In this document: positions 9,183 through 17,774 of the stretch, piece by piece
Numbering within the stretch: the stretch's first letter is position 1
Layout: every line of letters starts with the position of its first letter
From: Palsa-504 sp963818225
Lineage (GTDB): Bacteria > Actinomycetota > Actinomycetes > Streptosporangiales > Streptosporangiaceae
Direction of reading: 5' to 3'
Assembly (NCBI GenBank): GCA_963818225.1
Contig: CAWFRO010000001.1
Coordinates: forward strand, 1-64,000
DNA: 64,000 nucleotides
Notes under the pieces: model-generated
Seen by the model: only the letters and a program-made list of their open reading frames with translations
What the model was told of the DNA's origin: nothing
Database searches by the model: none
Program-made: the position numbers and the translations under genes

Positions 9183-11345
9183 ATGAGTGGTTGGGACGCC
9201 CCGACGGGGAGCTGGGATTCGGCTTCCGAACCCGAAGCCTCCGGATCAGACGACCAGGACCATCAGCCAGGTGCGCAGCCCGGTGCGCACGCTGCCGTCC
9301 CGGGCGGTGCGGGAAGCCATCGCGCAGGCCGAAGAGGCCTGCCCGGTTACGACCAGGCGCAGAGCTACGATCCGTCCCCCAAGTACGGTCAGCAGCCCGG
9401 CTACGACCAGCAAGGCTACGACCCGCAGCCTGGTTACGGTCAAGATCCCGGTTACGGTCAGCAGCCCGGTTACGGTCAAGACCCCGGTTACGGTCAGCAG
9501 CCCGGTTACGGTCAGCAGCCCGGTTACGGCCAGCAGCCCGGTTACGGTCAAGACCCCCGTTACGGCCAGCAGCCCGGTTACGGTCAAGACCCCGGTTACG
9601 GCCAGCAGCCTGATTACGGTCAAGACCCCGGTTACGGCCAGCAGCCGGCGTACAGCCAGCAGCCTGGTTACGGCCAGCAGCCTGGTTACGGTCAGCAGCC
9701 TGGTACCGATTCGCAGGTCCTGCCGGCGCCGCCCCCTCCGGCTGGCCCTCCCGTGCCCCGCCGCGCCATCAGCCCGGGGCCGCAGAGCGACGTCGGCTCC
9801 GGGCCGCGGCCATATGCCGGCCATGACCAGGACCCGACCGGAAGCCATCCCGCTCATGGTCCGGCGCACGCGAGCCCGCAGGCCTGGCCCGACGCCGACC
9901 AGCAGGGATCCGGCGGCCCGCAGGCGTTCAGCCCGCCGCGGGACAGCGATCCGGGCTACGGACAGCAGCTTGCGTCCTGGCCAGAGCAGGCCTACGGCCA
10001 GGACAGCTTCAGCCGTTCCGGCTACGATCACCCAGCCGCCGGCCAGCAGGGCTATGGTCAGCAGGCTTACGGCCAGCAGGGTTTCGGCCAGCAGGGTTTC
10101 GGCCAGCCGGGTTACGACCAGCCGGGTTACGACCAGCAGCCCGTATCCGGAACAGGCCAGTTCGACGTCTTCGCCATGCCCGATCAGCCGCGTCAGGCCC
10201 AGGGCTACCAGGCCGAGGAGAACCCTCCGCAGGCCGAGGCATACCGCCAGCAGGCCGACGCGTACCCGCAGCAGGCCGACGCGTACCAGCAGCGCACCGA
10301 CGTGTACCCGCAGCAGGGCTACCCCCAGAACGCGCCGAGCATCCCGAACGGGCACGGCGGCCCAGGCCCCGAAGGCTATGGCCGCGCCGCCTTCGGCCAG
10401 CCGGCTGGCCCGGGCGTCGCGGGCTACCAGCAGGATGCCTACGGCCCGGGCTCGTACGCCCAGGATCCATACGGGCACGCCGGCACGCGGGAGACCGGGA
10501 ACTACCCGCAGGACGGTTACGGCCCGGGCGGGTACGGCCCAAACGGCTACCGCCAGGACGCCTACGGCGGCGGCTACGGCCCGGACGCCTACGTCCCCGA
10601 AGGCGCCGACCAGCCCTCCGGGCCGCCCTATGGCGGCGGCGAGGTCCCCGCGCCCGGTCCGTCGCGGCCCGGTCAGCGGCCACCGCAGCGGCTATCCGGG
10701 ATGCGGATGGTGCTGTACCTGCTGGCCTCCGTGATCGGCGTGGTCGTGATCGTGCTGCTGGTCGTCCGGCTGACCAAGACCGGCGCGGACAGCCCGGCGG
10801 CCGGCTCGTCGCCGTCCGCCACCACCCCCACGACGGCGGCCGGCCCGGCGTCTCGGTACGTGTTCACCGTGGCGTCCACGGCTGGTCCCTACAAACTGAA
10901 CTCCGCCGCGACCAAGGACTTCGGGGCACTGGCCGAAAGCCGGGCCGCTCCGGGCGCCGCGGAGATCAAGGCCAGGGGCGCGGGCCAGCCGGGCAAGGCT
11001 GTGGTGGCCATTTACGACCTGGGGCCGGTCACGAGCCCATCGTCGCCCGACTTCAAGGCCGCGGTGTTCGTCGGCTATGACGGCACGTTCAATCCGGCCG
11101 CGGTCATCAAGTACGAGAAGACCCAGCTCGTCTCCCCCCGGATGGTGAACGCGGGCCCGCACGGCGGCCAGATGATGTGCGGGTACGACCGCTCGACCGG
11201 CTCGGACGCCAGTCAGTGCCTGTGGGTCACCACCAGCACGTTCGGCCAGGTCGAATTCATCAAGGGCGAGACGCCGGTGAAGTACCAGGGCGCGTCGGGA
11301 ATTGCCCAGACCATCAGGCAGGCCGTGGAGGTCCCGGCGAGCTGA
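9183..11345 (+). CDS. single-pass membrane protein with a long PGYGQQ-repeat, Tyr/Gln/Gly-rich cytoplasmic region
   Basis: The protein is 720 residues. Residues 1 to about 500 are low-complexity, rich in Gly, Tyr, Gln, Pro and Asp. They include fifteen hexapeptides of the type PGYGQQ/PGYGQD (residues 83-172) and looser YGQ and QQADAY motifs. One membrane helix follows (about 509-530, MVLYLLASVIGVVVIVLLVV). An extracytoplasmic domain (about 560-720) contains a Cys pair (MMCGYD and SQCLWV). By the charge rule (KTG after the helix is weak) an inside N terminus is likely but not certain. The outer domain resembles domains of other actinobacterial membrane proteins I cannot name. Its place between clpX and valS fits a lineage-specific membrane protein. 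Function unknown. Confidence 0.8.
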   Translation: MSGWDAPTGSWDSASEPEASGSDDQDHQPGAQPGAHAAVPGGAGSHRAGRRGLPGYDQAQSYDPSPKYGQQPGYDQQGYDPQPGYGQDPGYGQQPGYGQDPGYGQQPGYGQQPGYGQQPGYGQDPRYGQQPGYGQDPGYGQQPDYGQDPGYGQQPAYSQQPGYGQQPGYGQQPGTDSQVLPAPPPPAGPPVPRRAISPGPQSDVGSGPRPYAGHDQDPTGSHPAHGPAHASPQAWPDADQQGSGGPQAFSPPRDSDPGYGQQLASWPEQAYGQDSFSRSGYDHPAAGQQGYGQQAYGQQGFGQQGFGQPGYDQPGYDQQPVSGTGQFDVFAMPDQPRQAQGYQAEENPPQAEAYRQQADAYPQQADAYQQRTDVYPQQGYPQNAPSIPNGHGGPGPEGYGRAAFGQPAGPGVAGYQQDAYGPGSYAQDPYGHAGTRETGNYPQDGYGPGGYGPNGYRQDAYGGGYGPDAYVPEGADQPSGPPYGGGEVPAPGPSRPGQRPPQRLSGMRMVLYLLASVIGVVVIVLLVVRLTKTGADSPAAGSSPSATTPTTAAGPASRYVFTVASTAGPYKLNSAATKDFGALAESRAAPGAAEIKARGAGQPGKAVVAIYDLGPVTSPSSPDFKAAVFVGYDGTFNPAAVIKYEKTQLVSPRMVNAGPHGGQMMCGYDRSTGSDASQCLWVTTSTFGQVEFIKGETPVKYQGASGIAQTIRQAVEVPAS
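9429..9698 (+). repeat. fifteen 18-bp tandem units coding PGYGQQ/PGYGQD
   Basis: Fifteen consecutive 18-bp units encode PGYGQ(Q/D), with variants PRYGQQ, PDYGQD and PAYSQQ. Glycine and tyrosine codons are mostly GGT-TAC, unlike the GGC bias elsewhere, which suggests recent expansion from one unit. Confidence 0.95.
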
Positions 11346-11382
11346 TGCCAGCAGCGACCGGGGAGCCGTAGACTCACCTTTC

Positions 11383-13548
11383 GTGAGCAGACCTGCCCCA
11401 ATCGAGTTGCCATCCCAGTACGCGCCGGCCGAGGTGGAGGGGCCCCGCTACGAGCGCTGGGAGAAGGCAGGGTACTTTTCCGCTGACCCGGACGCCGCCG
11501 CGCCTCCGTTCTGCATCGTCATCCCGCCGCCGAACGTCACCGGCTCCTTGCACATCGGTCACGCCCTCGACCACACGCTGATCGACGCGCTGGTCAGGCG
11601 GCGCCGCATGCAGGGCTACAACACGCTGTGGGTGCCCGGCATGGACCACGCCGGCATCGCCACCCAGAACGTGGTGGAGCGCGAGCTGGCTAAAGAGGGC
11701 CTGTCCAGGCACGACCTCGGCCGCGAGGCGTTCGTCGAGCGGGTCTGGCAGTGGAAGGCCGAGTCCGGCGGCAAGATCCTGGGCCAGATGCGCCGCCTGG
11801 GCGACAGCGTGGACTGGTCCCGGGAGCGGTTCACCATGGACGCGGGCCTGTCCCGCGCCGTGCAGACCATCTTCAAGCAGCTCTACGACGACGGCCTGAT
11901 CTACCGCGCTGAGCGCATCATCAACTGGTGCCCGCGCTGCCTGACCGCGCTGTCCGACATCGAGGTCGACCACACCGACGACGACGGCGAGCTGACCTCC
12001 ATCCGCTACGGGGACGGCGAGGATTCGATCGTGGTCGCCACCACCCGCCCCGAGACGATGCTGGGCGACACCGCCGTCGCGGTGCACCCCGACGATCCCC
12101 GTTACACCCGCCTCATCGGAAAGACGGTCGAGCTGCCGCTCACCGGGCGCCGCATCCCGATCATCGCCGACGACCACGTCGACCCGGCGTTCGGCACCGG
12201 CGCGGTCAAGGTGACCCCCGCTCACGACCCGAACGACTTCGAGATCGGCCGCCGGCACGACCTGCCCGGCGTGGCCATCATGGACGAGCACGGCGTGGTC
12301 ACCGCGCACGGCCCGTTCGAGGGCCTCGACCGGTTCGAGGCCCGGCCCGCGGTGGTCGCCGCGCTGCGCGAGCAGGGCCGGATCGTCGCCGAGATCCGCC
12401 CGTACCTGCACGCGGTCGGGCACTGCAGCCGCTGCGGCACCACCGTCGAGCCGCGCCTGTCGCTGCAATGGTTCGTCCGCGTCGCCCCGCTGGCCAAGGC
12501 GGCCGGCGACGCCGTGCGCGACGGCCGTGTCGGGCTGCATCCGCCGGAGATGAACGCGCGGTACTTCGGCTGGGTCGATGACATGCACGACTGGTGCATC
12601 TCCCGGCAGCTGTGGTGGGGCCACCGTATTCCTGTCTTTTATGGACCGAACGGATCCGTCCGCTGCGTCGGCCCAGACGAGCAGGCACCCGAGGGGTGGA
12701 CGCAGGACCCTGACGTCCTCGACACCTGGTTCTCCTCGGCCCTGTGGCCGTTCTCCACGCTGGGGTGGCCGGAGGATACCCCGGACCTGCGCACGTTCTA
12801 CCCGACCAGCGTGCTCGTCACCGGCTACGACATCTTGTTCTTCTGGGTCGCGCGGATGATGATGTTCGGCCTGTACGCCATGCGGGACAAGGCGCCTGCC
12901 GACGCGGTGCCGTTCCGCGCGGTGGTCCTGCACGGACTGGTCCGGGACCAGTTCGGCAAGAAGATGTCCAAGTCGCGCGGGAACACCGTCGACCCGCTGG
13001 ACTGGATGGACCGGTTCGGCGCCGACGCGACCCGGTTCACCCTGGCTCGCGGGGCCAACCCGGGCAGCGACATCGCCATCAGCGAGGAGTGGGCGGCCGG
13101 CTCGCGTAACTTCTGCAACAAGCTGTGGAACGCCGTCCGCTTCGCCCTGCTGAACGGCGCGCACGTCCCCGCCGCCCCACTGAGCCCGGCCGCCTATTCC
13201 GTGCCGGACCGGTGGATCCTGTCCCGGCTGTCGGCTGTCACCGCCGAGGTGGACGACCTGTTCGAGGAGTTCGAGTTCGGCAAGGTCTGCGACGTGCTCT
13301 ACCACTTCGCCTGGGACGAGGTGTGCGACTGGTATCTGGAGCTGGCCAAGGTGCCGCTGGCCTTCGGTGACGACAGCGCGGCGACAACCGATGCGGCCGA
13401 GACGACCAGGCAGGTGCTCGGGTTCGTGCTCGATCAGCTGCTCCGCCTGCTGCACCCGGTCATGCCGTTCGTGACCGACGAGCTGTGGACCGCCCTGCGC
13501 GCGGCCGGGACCGGCACTGGGACCACTGCCACGGCACTGCGACCATGA
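11383..13548 (+). CDS. valS: valyl-tRNA synthetase, N-terminal part (frame broken near 13,500-13,548)
   Basis: This is a class I aminoacyl-tRNA synthetase charging tRNA-Val. HIGH is at residues 57-60 (GSLHIGHALD) and KMSKS at 527-531 (FGKKMSKSRGN). The editing domain lies between, and the anticodon-binding domain begins after about 610. The GTG at 11383 starts the family sequence. The frame ends in an unrelated tail (GTGTGTTATALRP) at a TGA, while the expected continuation lies in another frame from 13545. One missing base in the GC-rich repetitive stretch 13,500-13,545 would restore one protein of about 890 residues, the normal size. A true two-chain enzyme is possible but less likely. Confidence 0.93.
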   Translation: MSRPAPIELPSQYAPAEVEGPRYERWEKAGYFSADPDAAAPPFCIVIPPPNVTGSLHIGHALDHTLIDALVRRRRMQGYNTLWVPGMDHAGIATQNVVERELAKEGLSRHDLGREAFVERVWQWKAESGGKILGQMRRLGDSVDWSRERFTMDAGLSRAVQTIFKQLYDDGLIYRAERIINWCPRCLTALSDIEVDHTDDDGELTSIRYGDGEDSIVVATTRPETMLGDTAVAVHPDDPRYTRLIGKTVELPLTGRRIPIIADDHVDPAFGTGAVKVTPAHDPNDFEIGRRHDLPGVAIMDEHGVVTAHGPFEGLDRFEARPAVVAALREQGRIVAEIRPYLHAVGHCSRCGTTVEPRLSLQWFVRVAPLAKAAGDAVRDGRVGLHPPEMNARYFGWVDDMHDWCISRQLWWGHRIPVFYGPNGSVRCVGPDEQAPEGWTQDPDVLDTWFSSALWPFSTLGWPEDTPDLRTFYPTSVLVTGYDILFFWVARMMMFGLYAMRDKAPADAVPFRAVVLHGLVRDQFGKKMSKSRGNTVDPLDWMDRFGADATRFTLARGANPGSDIAISEEWAAGSRNFCNKLWNAVRFALLNGAHVPAAPLSPAAYSVPDRWILSRLSAVTAEVDDLFEEFEFGKVCDVLYHFAWDEVCDWYLELAKVPLAFGDDSAATTDAAETTRQVLGFVLDQLLRLLHPVMPFVTDELWTALRAAGTGTGTTATALRP

Positions 13549-14057
13549 CCGCCGAAGACTCGGTCATGGTCGCGCCGTGGCCGGCCTTCTCCTATGCCGA
13601 TCCGGTCGCTGAGGCGGAGATCTCCTCGCTGATGCGCCTGGTGACCGAGGTCCGGCGGTTCCGCTCGGATCAGGGGCTGCGCCCGGCGCAGCGGGTGGCC
13701 GCTCGCCTGCGCGGCATCGAGGCCACGCCGCTGGCCGGGCACGAAGAGGAGATCCGGTCGCTGCTGCGGCTCAGCCCGCCTCCCGACCGCTTCGCCGCCT
13801 CGGCGTCGCTGGCCGCCGAGGGCATCACGGTGGAGCTCGACGTGGCCGGCGCGATCGACGTCGGGGCCGAGCGGCGCCGGCTGGAGAAGGATCTGACCGC
13901 GGCCAGGAATGAGGCCGAGCAGGCCGAACGCAAGCTCGCTAACGCCGAGTTCACGGCCAAGGCGCCCGAGCAGATCGTGGCCAAGACCCGCCAGCGCCTC
14001 GAGGCGGCCCGGTCCGACATCACCCGCCTTAACCAGCGCCTGGCCGGCCTTCCGTAA
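13545..14057 (+). CDS. valS: valyl-tRNA synthetase, C-terminal part (anticodon-binding end and coiled coil)
   Basis: The 170-residue frame from the ATG at 13545 continues ValRS: DSVMVAPWPAF, then the end of the anticodon-binding domain. The C-terminal coiled coil follows (ERRRLEKDLTAARNEAEQAE to ITRLNQRLAGLP), the usual ValRS tRNA-binding arm. Its ATG overlaps the TGA of the upstream frame (ATGA), so as written it could be translated by coupling. It has no function on its own that I know of. See the N-terminal entry for the frameshift argument. Confidence 0.85.
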   Translation: MTAEDSVMVAPWPAFSYADPVAEAEISSLMRLVTEVRRFRSDQGLRPAQRVAARLRGIEATPLAGHEEEIRSLLRLSPPPDRFAASASLAAEGITVELDVAGAIDVGAERRRLEKDLTAARNEAEQAERKLANAEFTAKAPEQIVAKTRQRLEAARSDITRLNQRLAGLP

Positions 14058-14183
14058 TCACGGCCCGCGGCCCATGCCCGCTGCCGCTCAGCTGCCGGCC
14101 AGGACGCTGCTCACCGCGGATTCGGCCGAGCGCCAGCCTCGCCTAGGCATTTCCGCGCGCGATCTAAAAGATCATGGAAATTC

Positions 14184-14219
14184 CGGGCTTGATGGTAGCC
14201 CGAGGGGATCATGATCCCC
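14184..14219. terminator. hairpin CGGGCT/AGCCCG followed by the palindrome GGGGATCATGATCCCC
   Basis: The arms 14184-14189 and 14197-14202 pair around TGATGGT. Immediately after, 14204-14219 is a perfect 16-bp palindrome. The tandem structures lie about 130 bp beyond valS and may be its termination region. The palindrome could equally be a protein-binding site. Confidence 0.4.
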
Positions 14220-14493
14220 CGGATCTACCGCTCAGCCCCGATCGACCGCGCTGATGTGAGGAGCGAGGCACACGGGGTTGATGAGGCCGGCGGGTCGGGA
14301 ACCTGGTGGATGCGGCGACCGGAAGCGGGGGCGACGAGAAGTAAGTGATGGGGGAGGGGGTGCGGGTGCGCGGGACTGACCCGGGCCTCTCCCGCTCCGC
14401 ACGTCACCGGGGATTGCGATGCGCGCCCTCCTGAGCCGGAAGCCCGGGCTGTACGGGCAATTCCCCGGACATGAGCGCCCTCCAGGGCCCAGG

Positions 14494-14499
14494 TAGGGT
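14494..14499 (+). promoter_or_regulatory. candidate -10 box TAGGGT for leaderless folC
   Basis: TAGGGT ends 6 nt before the folC ATG at 14506, the spacing expected for a leaderless transcript. No Shine-Dalgarno is present at that ATG and no clear -35 is visible. Confidence 0.4.
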
Positions 14500-14505
14500 G
14501 ATGGA

Positions 14506-15957
14506 ATGGACATCGAGACCCGGATGCGGGAGGTCGAGCAGGAGATCATCTCCCGCCTGCCCGAGCATTCCGTGGATCTGGCCCTGGACCGGATGGCCGA
14601 GCTGGTCAGCCTGCTCGGCGAACCGCAGCGGGCGTGCCCGGTCATCCACATCACCGGCACCAACGGCAAGACGTCCACCGCCCGGATGACCGACGCGCTG
14701 CTCCGGGGCCGCGGCCTGCGGACCGGCCGGTTCACCAGCCCGCACCTGGTCTCGATCCGGGAACGGATCGTCATCGACGGCGCGCCGATCAGCGCGGAGC
14801 GGTTCGTGGCCGCCTACGAGGAGGTCATCCCGTACGTCCAGCTGGTGGACGAGCACCACCCGGTGGCGATGTCCTTCTTCGAGGTCCTGACCGGGATGGC
14901 CTTCGCGGTCTTCGCTGACACGCCGGTCGACGTCGCGGTCCTCGAGGTGGGCGTGGGCGGCAGGCTCGACTGCACGAACGTCGCGGACGGCGTGGTCGCG
15001 GTCATCACCCCGATCTCCCTTGATCACACCAGGCTGCTCGGCAGCACGGTGGAGGAGATCGCGGCCGAGAAGGCCGGCATCATCAAGCCCGGCGCGGTCG
15101 CGGTGCTCGCGCAGCAGCCGCTGGGTGCCGCCGAGGTGCTGTTGCGCTACGCCGTTGAGGTCGGCGCGACGGTGGCCCGGGAAGGCGTGGAGTTCGGCGT
15201 GCTGAGCCGCGAGCAGGCGGTCGGCGGCCAGCAGCTGGCCCTGCGCGGCCTGCGCGGCACCTACGAGGACGTGTTCCTGCCGCTGTTCGGGCTCCACCAG
15301 GCGGGTAACGCGGCCTGCGCGCTAGCCGCGGTCGAGGCGTTCGCCGGGGTATCGGATGGCACGCAAGCTGACGGCGTGCCACCCGACGGGCCGGGCGCGG
15401 CGCTCGACGCGAACCTGGTGCGCGAGGCGTTCGCCAAGGTCAGCTCGCCCGGCCGGCTGGAAATCATCAGGCGCAGCCCCACCATCATCATCGACGCCGC
15501 GCACAACCCGGCCGGTATGGCCGCCACCGTGGCCGCCGTCGAGGAGGCGTTCACCTTCTCCCGGCTGGCGGGCGTCTTCGCGGCCAGCGGCGACAAAGAC
15601 GTGCCCGGCATACTGGCCGAGCTGGAGCCGCTGCTCACCGACATCGTGGTGACCCGCAATTCCTCTGAACGCTCGCTGGAGCCAGAGGAGGCCGCGGAGC
15701 TGGCGGAGGAGATCTTCGGCGAAGACCGGGTCCAGACGGCCGATCATCTGGACGACGCGATCGAGGCCGCGGTCGCGCTGGCCGATGAAGCCGTGGCGGA
15801 AACCGGACCGGGCAGCGGCGGGGTCCTCATCACCGGGTCGGTCATCACCGCGGGCGACGCCCGCCTGCTGCTCGGGCCTGCCGGCGGCGAGCTGCCGCCC
15901 GAGCCGGCGGCCAGCCATCCCTCGCGTCACCCGTTCACCGCCGCGGAGCTGTCATGA
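14506..15957 (+). CDS. folC: bifunctional folylpolyglutamate synthase/dihydrofolate synthase
   Basis: This Mur-ligase-family enzyme adds glutamate to dihydropteroate and folates. The nucleotide-binding loop GTNGKTS is at residues 51-57. GGRLDCTNV and the SLDHTRLLGSTVEEIAAEKAG region follow, with the C-terminal ligase domain containing DAAHNPAGM. At 483 residues it is of normal size. The ATG at 14506 is probably leaderless. Its stop overlaps the next gene by ATGA, so folC and the DUF4233 gene are coupled, a conserved actinobacterial pair. Confidence 0.95.
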   Translation: MDIETRMREVEQEIISRLPEHSVDLALDRMAELVSLLGEPQRACPVIHITGTNGKTSTARMTDALLRGRGLRTGRFTSPHLVSIRERIVIDGAPISAERFVAAYEEVIPYVQLVDEHHPVAMSFFEVLTGMAFAVFADTPVDVAVLEVGVGGRLDCTNVADGVVAVITPISLDHTRLLGSTVEEIAAEKAGIIKPGAVAVLAQQPLGAAEVLLRYAVEVGATVAREGVEFGVLSREQAVGGQQLALRGLRGTYEDVFLPLFGLHQAGNAACALAAVEAFAGVSDGTQADGVPPDGPGAALDANLVREAFAKVSSPGRLEIIRRSPTIIIDAAHNPAGMAATVAAVEEAFTFSRLAGVFAASGDKDVPGILAELEPLLTDIVVTRNSSERSLEPEEAAELAEEIFGEDRVQTADHLDDAIEAAVALADEAVAETGPGSGGVLITGSVITAGDARLLLGPAGGELPPEPAASHPSRHPFTAAELS

Positions 15958-16340
15958 CCGGCAAGCTGGTGCGGCAGTTGTGCGGCACGGTGCTGATCAT
16001 GGAAGCCGTTGTCATCGGGCTGGCCATCCTGCCTGCCATCGTCCTTGAGCACCTGCACGCGGGCGTCGCAGGCGGCGTCGGCGGCGCCCTGGCCCTGTGT
16101 GCCCTCGTGCTCGGCGGCCTGGTCGGCCGCCGGGCCTGGGCCCTGTGGGCAGGCAGCGCGCTACAGGTTCTGGTCATCGCCGCGGGCACCCTGGTGCCTG
16201 CCATGTACGTCCTGGGCGTGATCTTCGCCGCGCTGTGGGTCACCGGCATCTGGCTCGCTCGCCGTCTCCAGGACGCCCCAGCCCCTGGCCCCCCGACCGT
16301 CTCGAGCACCCCGACCACCCCCCGCACCCCCGCAGCCTAA
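15954..16340 (+). CDS. DUF4233 family membrane protein
   Basis: This 128-residue protein has about four hydrophobic helices and a Pro/Thr-rich tail (TVSSTPTTPRTPAA). DUF4233 proteins follow folC in many actinobacteria, and the ATGA overlap here supports the assignment. Function is unknown. Its last codons and stop lie in the first unit of a 20-bp tandem repeat. Downstream, ndk is expected in many relatives but is not present. Confidence 0.85.
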   Translation: MTGKLVRQLCGTVLIMEAVVIGLAILPAIVLEHLHAGVAGGVGGALALCALVLGGLVGRRAWALWAGSALQVLVIAAGTLVPAMYVLGVIFAALWVTGIWLARRLQDAPAPGPPTVSSTPTTPRTPAA

Positions 16341-16382
16341 CGCGCACCCCCGCAGCCTGACGCGCACCCCCGCGGCCTGACG
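16323..16382 (+). repeat. three 20-bp tandem units spanning the DUF4233 stop codon
   Basis: Units 16323-16342, 16343-16362 and 16363-16382 are near-identical (consensus cgcacccccgcagcctgacg). The first contains the TAA stop of the gene and the others carry TGA at the same place. Confidence 0.9.
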
Positions 16383-16682
16383 GCGGCTGACGGGGCCCTC
16401 CTCGACTGCGGGGGTCACCGGTCTGGACGTGCTGGTCACGGCCCTCGGGGCGGCGCGCCGCCGATCGGGCGGTCCCGGGGGCACGCCGGAACGCGGGTAA
16501 GCTTGTCGCAGTGGCGAATCATCAGCATCTGGCGGCGGACTCGCCCACACCCGGGAAGTCTATTTCCCGGAACTCGGTGAGCTTCCGTCACCGTTATCTG
16601 AGTAATGGCTCTCCAGCCGCGCTGCGCGGCTCACGCTGACAGTTGTAGATCTCCAGCCCGGATCGGAAGGTTCCCGTTCCCG
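16383..16682. other. 300-bp leader region upstream of mreB
   Basis: No gene was found and ndk is not present. It contains a hairpin (CCGGGAA 16551-16557 with TTCCCGG 16564-16570) and a less GC-rich stretch at about 16590-16660 that probably holds the mreB promoter. No box is clear enough to call. Confidence 0.5.
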
Positions 16683-17714
16683 ATGAGCAACGTGCTGACG
16701 TTCCTCGGCCGTGATATGGCGGTTGACCTCGGTACTGCGAACACGCTGGTCTACGTGCGTGGACGTGGCATCGTGCTGAACGAGCCGTCGGTGGTTGCGC
16801 TCAATACGAACAACGGGCAGATCGTCGCGGTGGGCGCCGAGGCTAAACGCATGATCGGCCGCACCCCGGGCAACATCGTGGCGGTGCGCCCGCTCAAGGA
16901 CGGCGTGATCGCCGACTTCGACGTGACCGAGCGGATGCTCCGATATTTCATCCAGAAGGTGCACAGGCGCGCCCATCTGGCCAAGCCGAGGCTGGTGGTC
17001 GCCGTGCCGAGCGGGATCACCGGCGTTGAGCAGAGCGCGGTGAAGGAGGCCGGTCACCAGGCCGGCGCCCGGCGGGTCTACATCATCGAGGAGCCGATGG
17101 CCGCGGCCATCGGCGCCGGGCTGCCGATCAACGAGCCGACCGGCAACATGGTCGTCGACATCGGCGGCGGGACCACGGAGGTCGCGGTGATCTCCCTGGG
17201 CGGCATCGTCACCTCCCAGTCCATCAGGATCGGCGGCGACGAGCTGGACCAGGCGATCATCACCTTCGGGAAGAAGGAGTACTCGCTCATGCTGGGCGAG
17301 CGGACCGCCGAGGAGATCAAGATGGCCCTCGGGTCTGCCTACCCCTCCGAGGACGAGCCGCACGCCGAGATCCGGGGCCGGGACCTGGTCAGCGGCCTGC
17401 CGAAGACCGTGGTCATTTCCGCGGCGGAGGTGCGCCGCGCGATCGAGGAACCGCTTAACCTGATCATCGACGCGGTCAAGAACACCCTGGACAAGTGCCC
17501 GCCCGAGCTGGCCGGCGACGTGATGGACCGGGGGATCGCGCTGACCGGCGGCGGCGCCCTGCTGCGCGGGCTAGAGTCACGAATCCGGGAGGAAACCGGG
17601 ATGCCCGTGCAGGTCGCGGACAACCCGCTCGACTCCGTGGTGCTCGGCACGGGCAAGTGTGTCGAGGACTTCGACACGTTGCGTCAGGTGCTGGTGCCCG
17701 ACTCTAGGCGCTGA
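16683..17714 (+). CDS. mreB: rod-shape-determining actin homologue MreB
   Basis: This actin-fold ATPase polymerises under the membrane and directs cell-wall synthesis; in mycelial actinobacteria it acts mainly in spore-wall formation. The phosphate-1 motif is DLGTANTLVY near the N terminus. VVDIGGGTTEVAVIS and LTGGGALLRGL follow. It has 343 residues, normal for the family. The ATG at 16683 begins the conserved MSNVLTFLGRDMAVDLGTA block and has GGAAGG upstream; the longer frame was rejected. It is first in the operon mreB-mreC-mreD-mrdA-rodA, 60 bp before mreC. Confidence 0.96.
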   Translation: MSNVLTFLGRDMAVDLGTANTLVYVRGRGIVLNEPSVVALNTNNGQIVAVGAEAKRMIGRTPGNIVAVRPLKDGVIADFDVTERMLRYFIQKVHRRAHLAKPRLVVAVPSGITGVEQSAVKEAGHQAGARRVYIIEEPMAAAIGAGLPINEPTGNMVVDIGGGTTEVAVISLGGIVTSQSIRIGGDELDQAIITFGKKEYSLMLGERTAEEIKMALGSAYPSEDEPHAEIRGRDLVSGLPKTVVISAAEVRRAIEEPLNLIIDAVKNTLDKCPPELAGDVMDRGIALTGGGALLRGLESRIREETGMPVQVADNPLDSVVLGTGKCVEDFDTLRQVLVPDSRR

Positions 17715-17774
17715 CCCTGGCGCGAAGCACCAGACCGGTCGCATCGGCCGCAGCGGGACCGACGAGGAGCCGCA

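Larger units (their letters stand above)
14058..14505. other. 448-bp intergenic region between valS and folC
   Basis: No credible gene or tRNA was found. It holds an imperfect AT-richer inverted repeat (ATTTCC at about 14150 with GGAAAT at 14176), a small hairpin, a perfect 16-bp palindrome and, at its end, a -10-like box for folC. The ORFs crossing it are arginine/proline-rich shadows. Confidence 0.6.

Noticed and set aside
9429..9698. Regular 18-bp repeats resembling a CRISPR array
   Set aside because: There are no unique spacers; the repeats are contiguous and in frame, coding PGYGQQ hexapeptides.
14204..14219. 16-bp palindrome as a transposon end or att site
   Set aside because: There is no second copy, no direct repeat and no transposase nearby.
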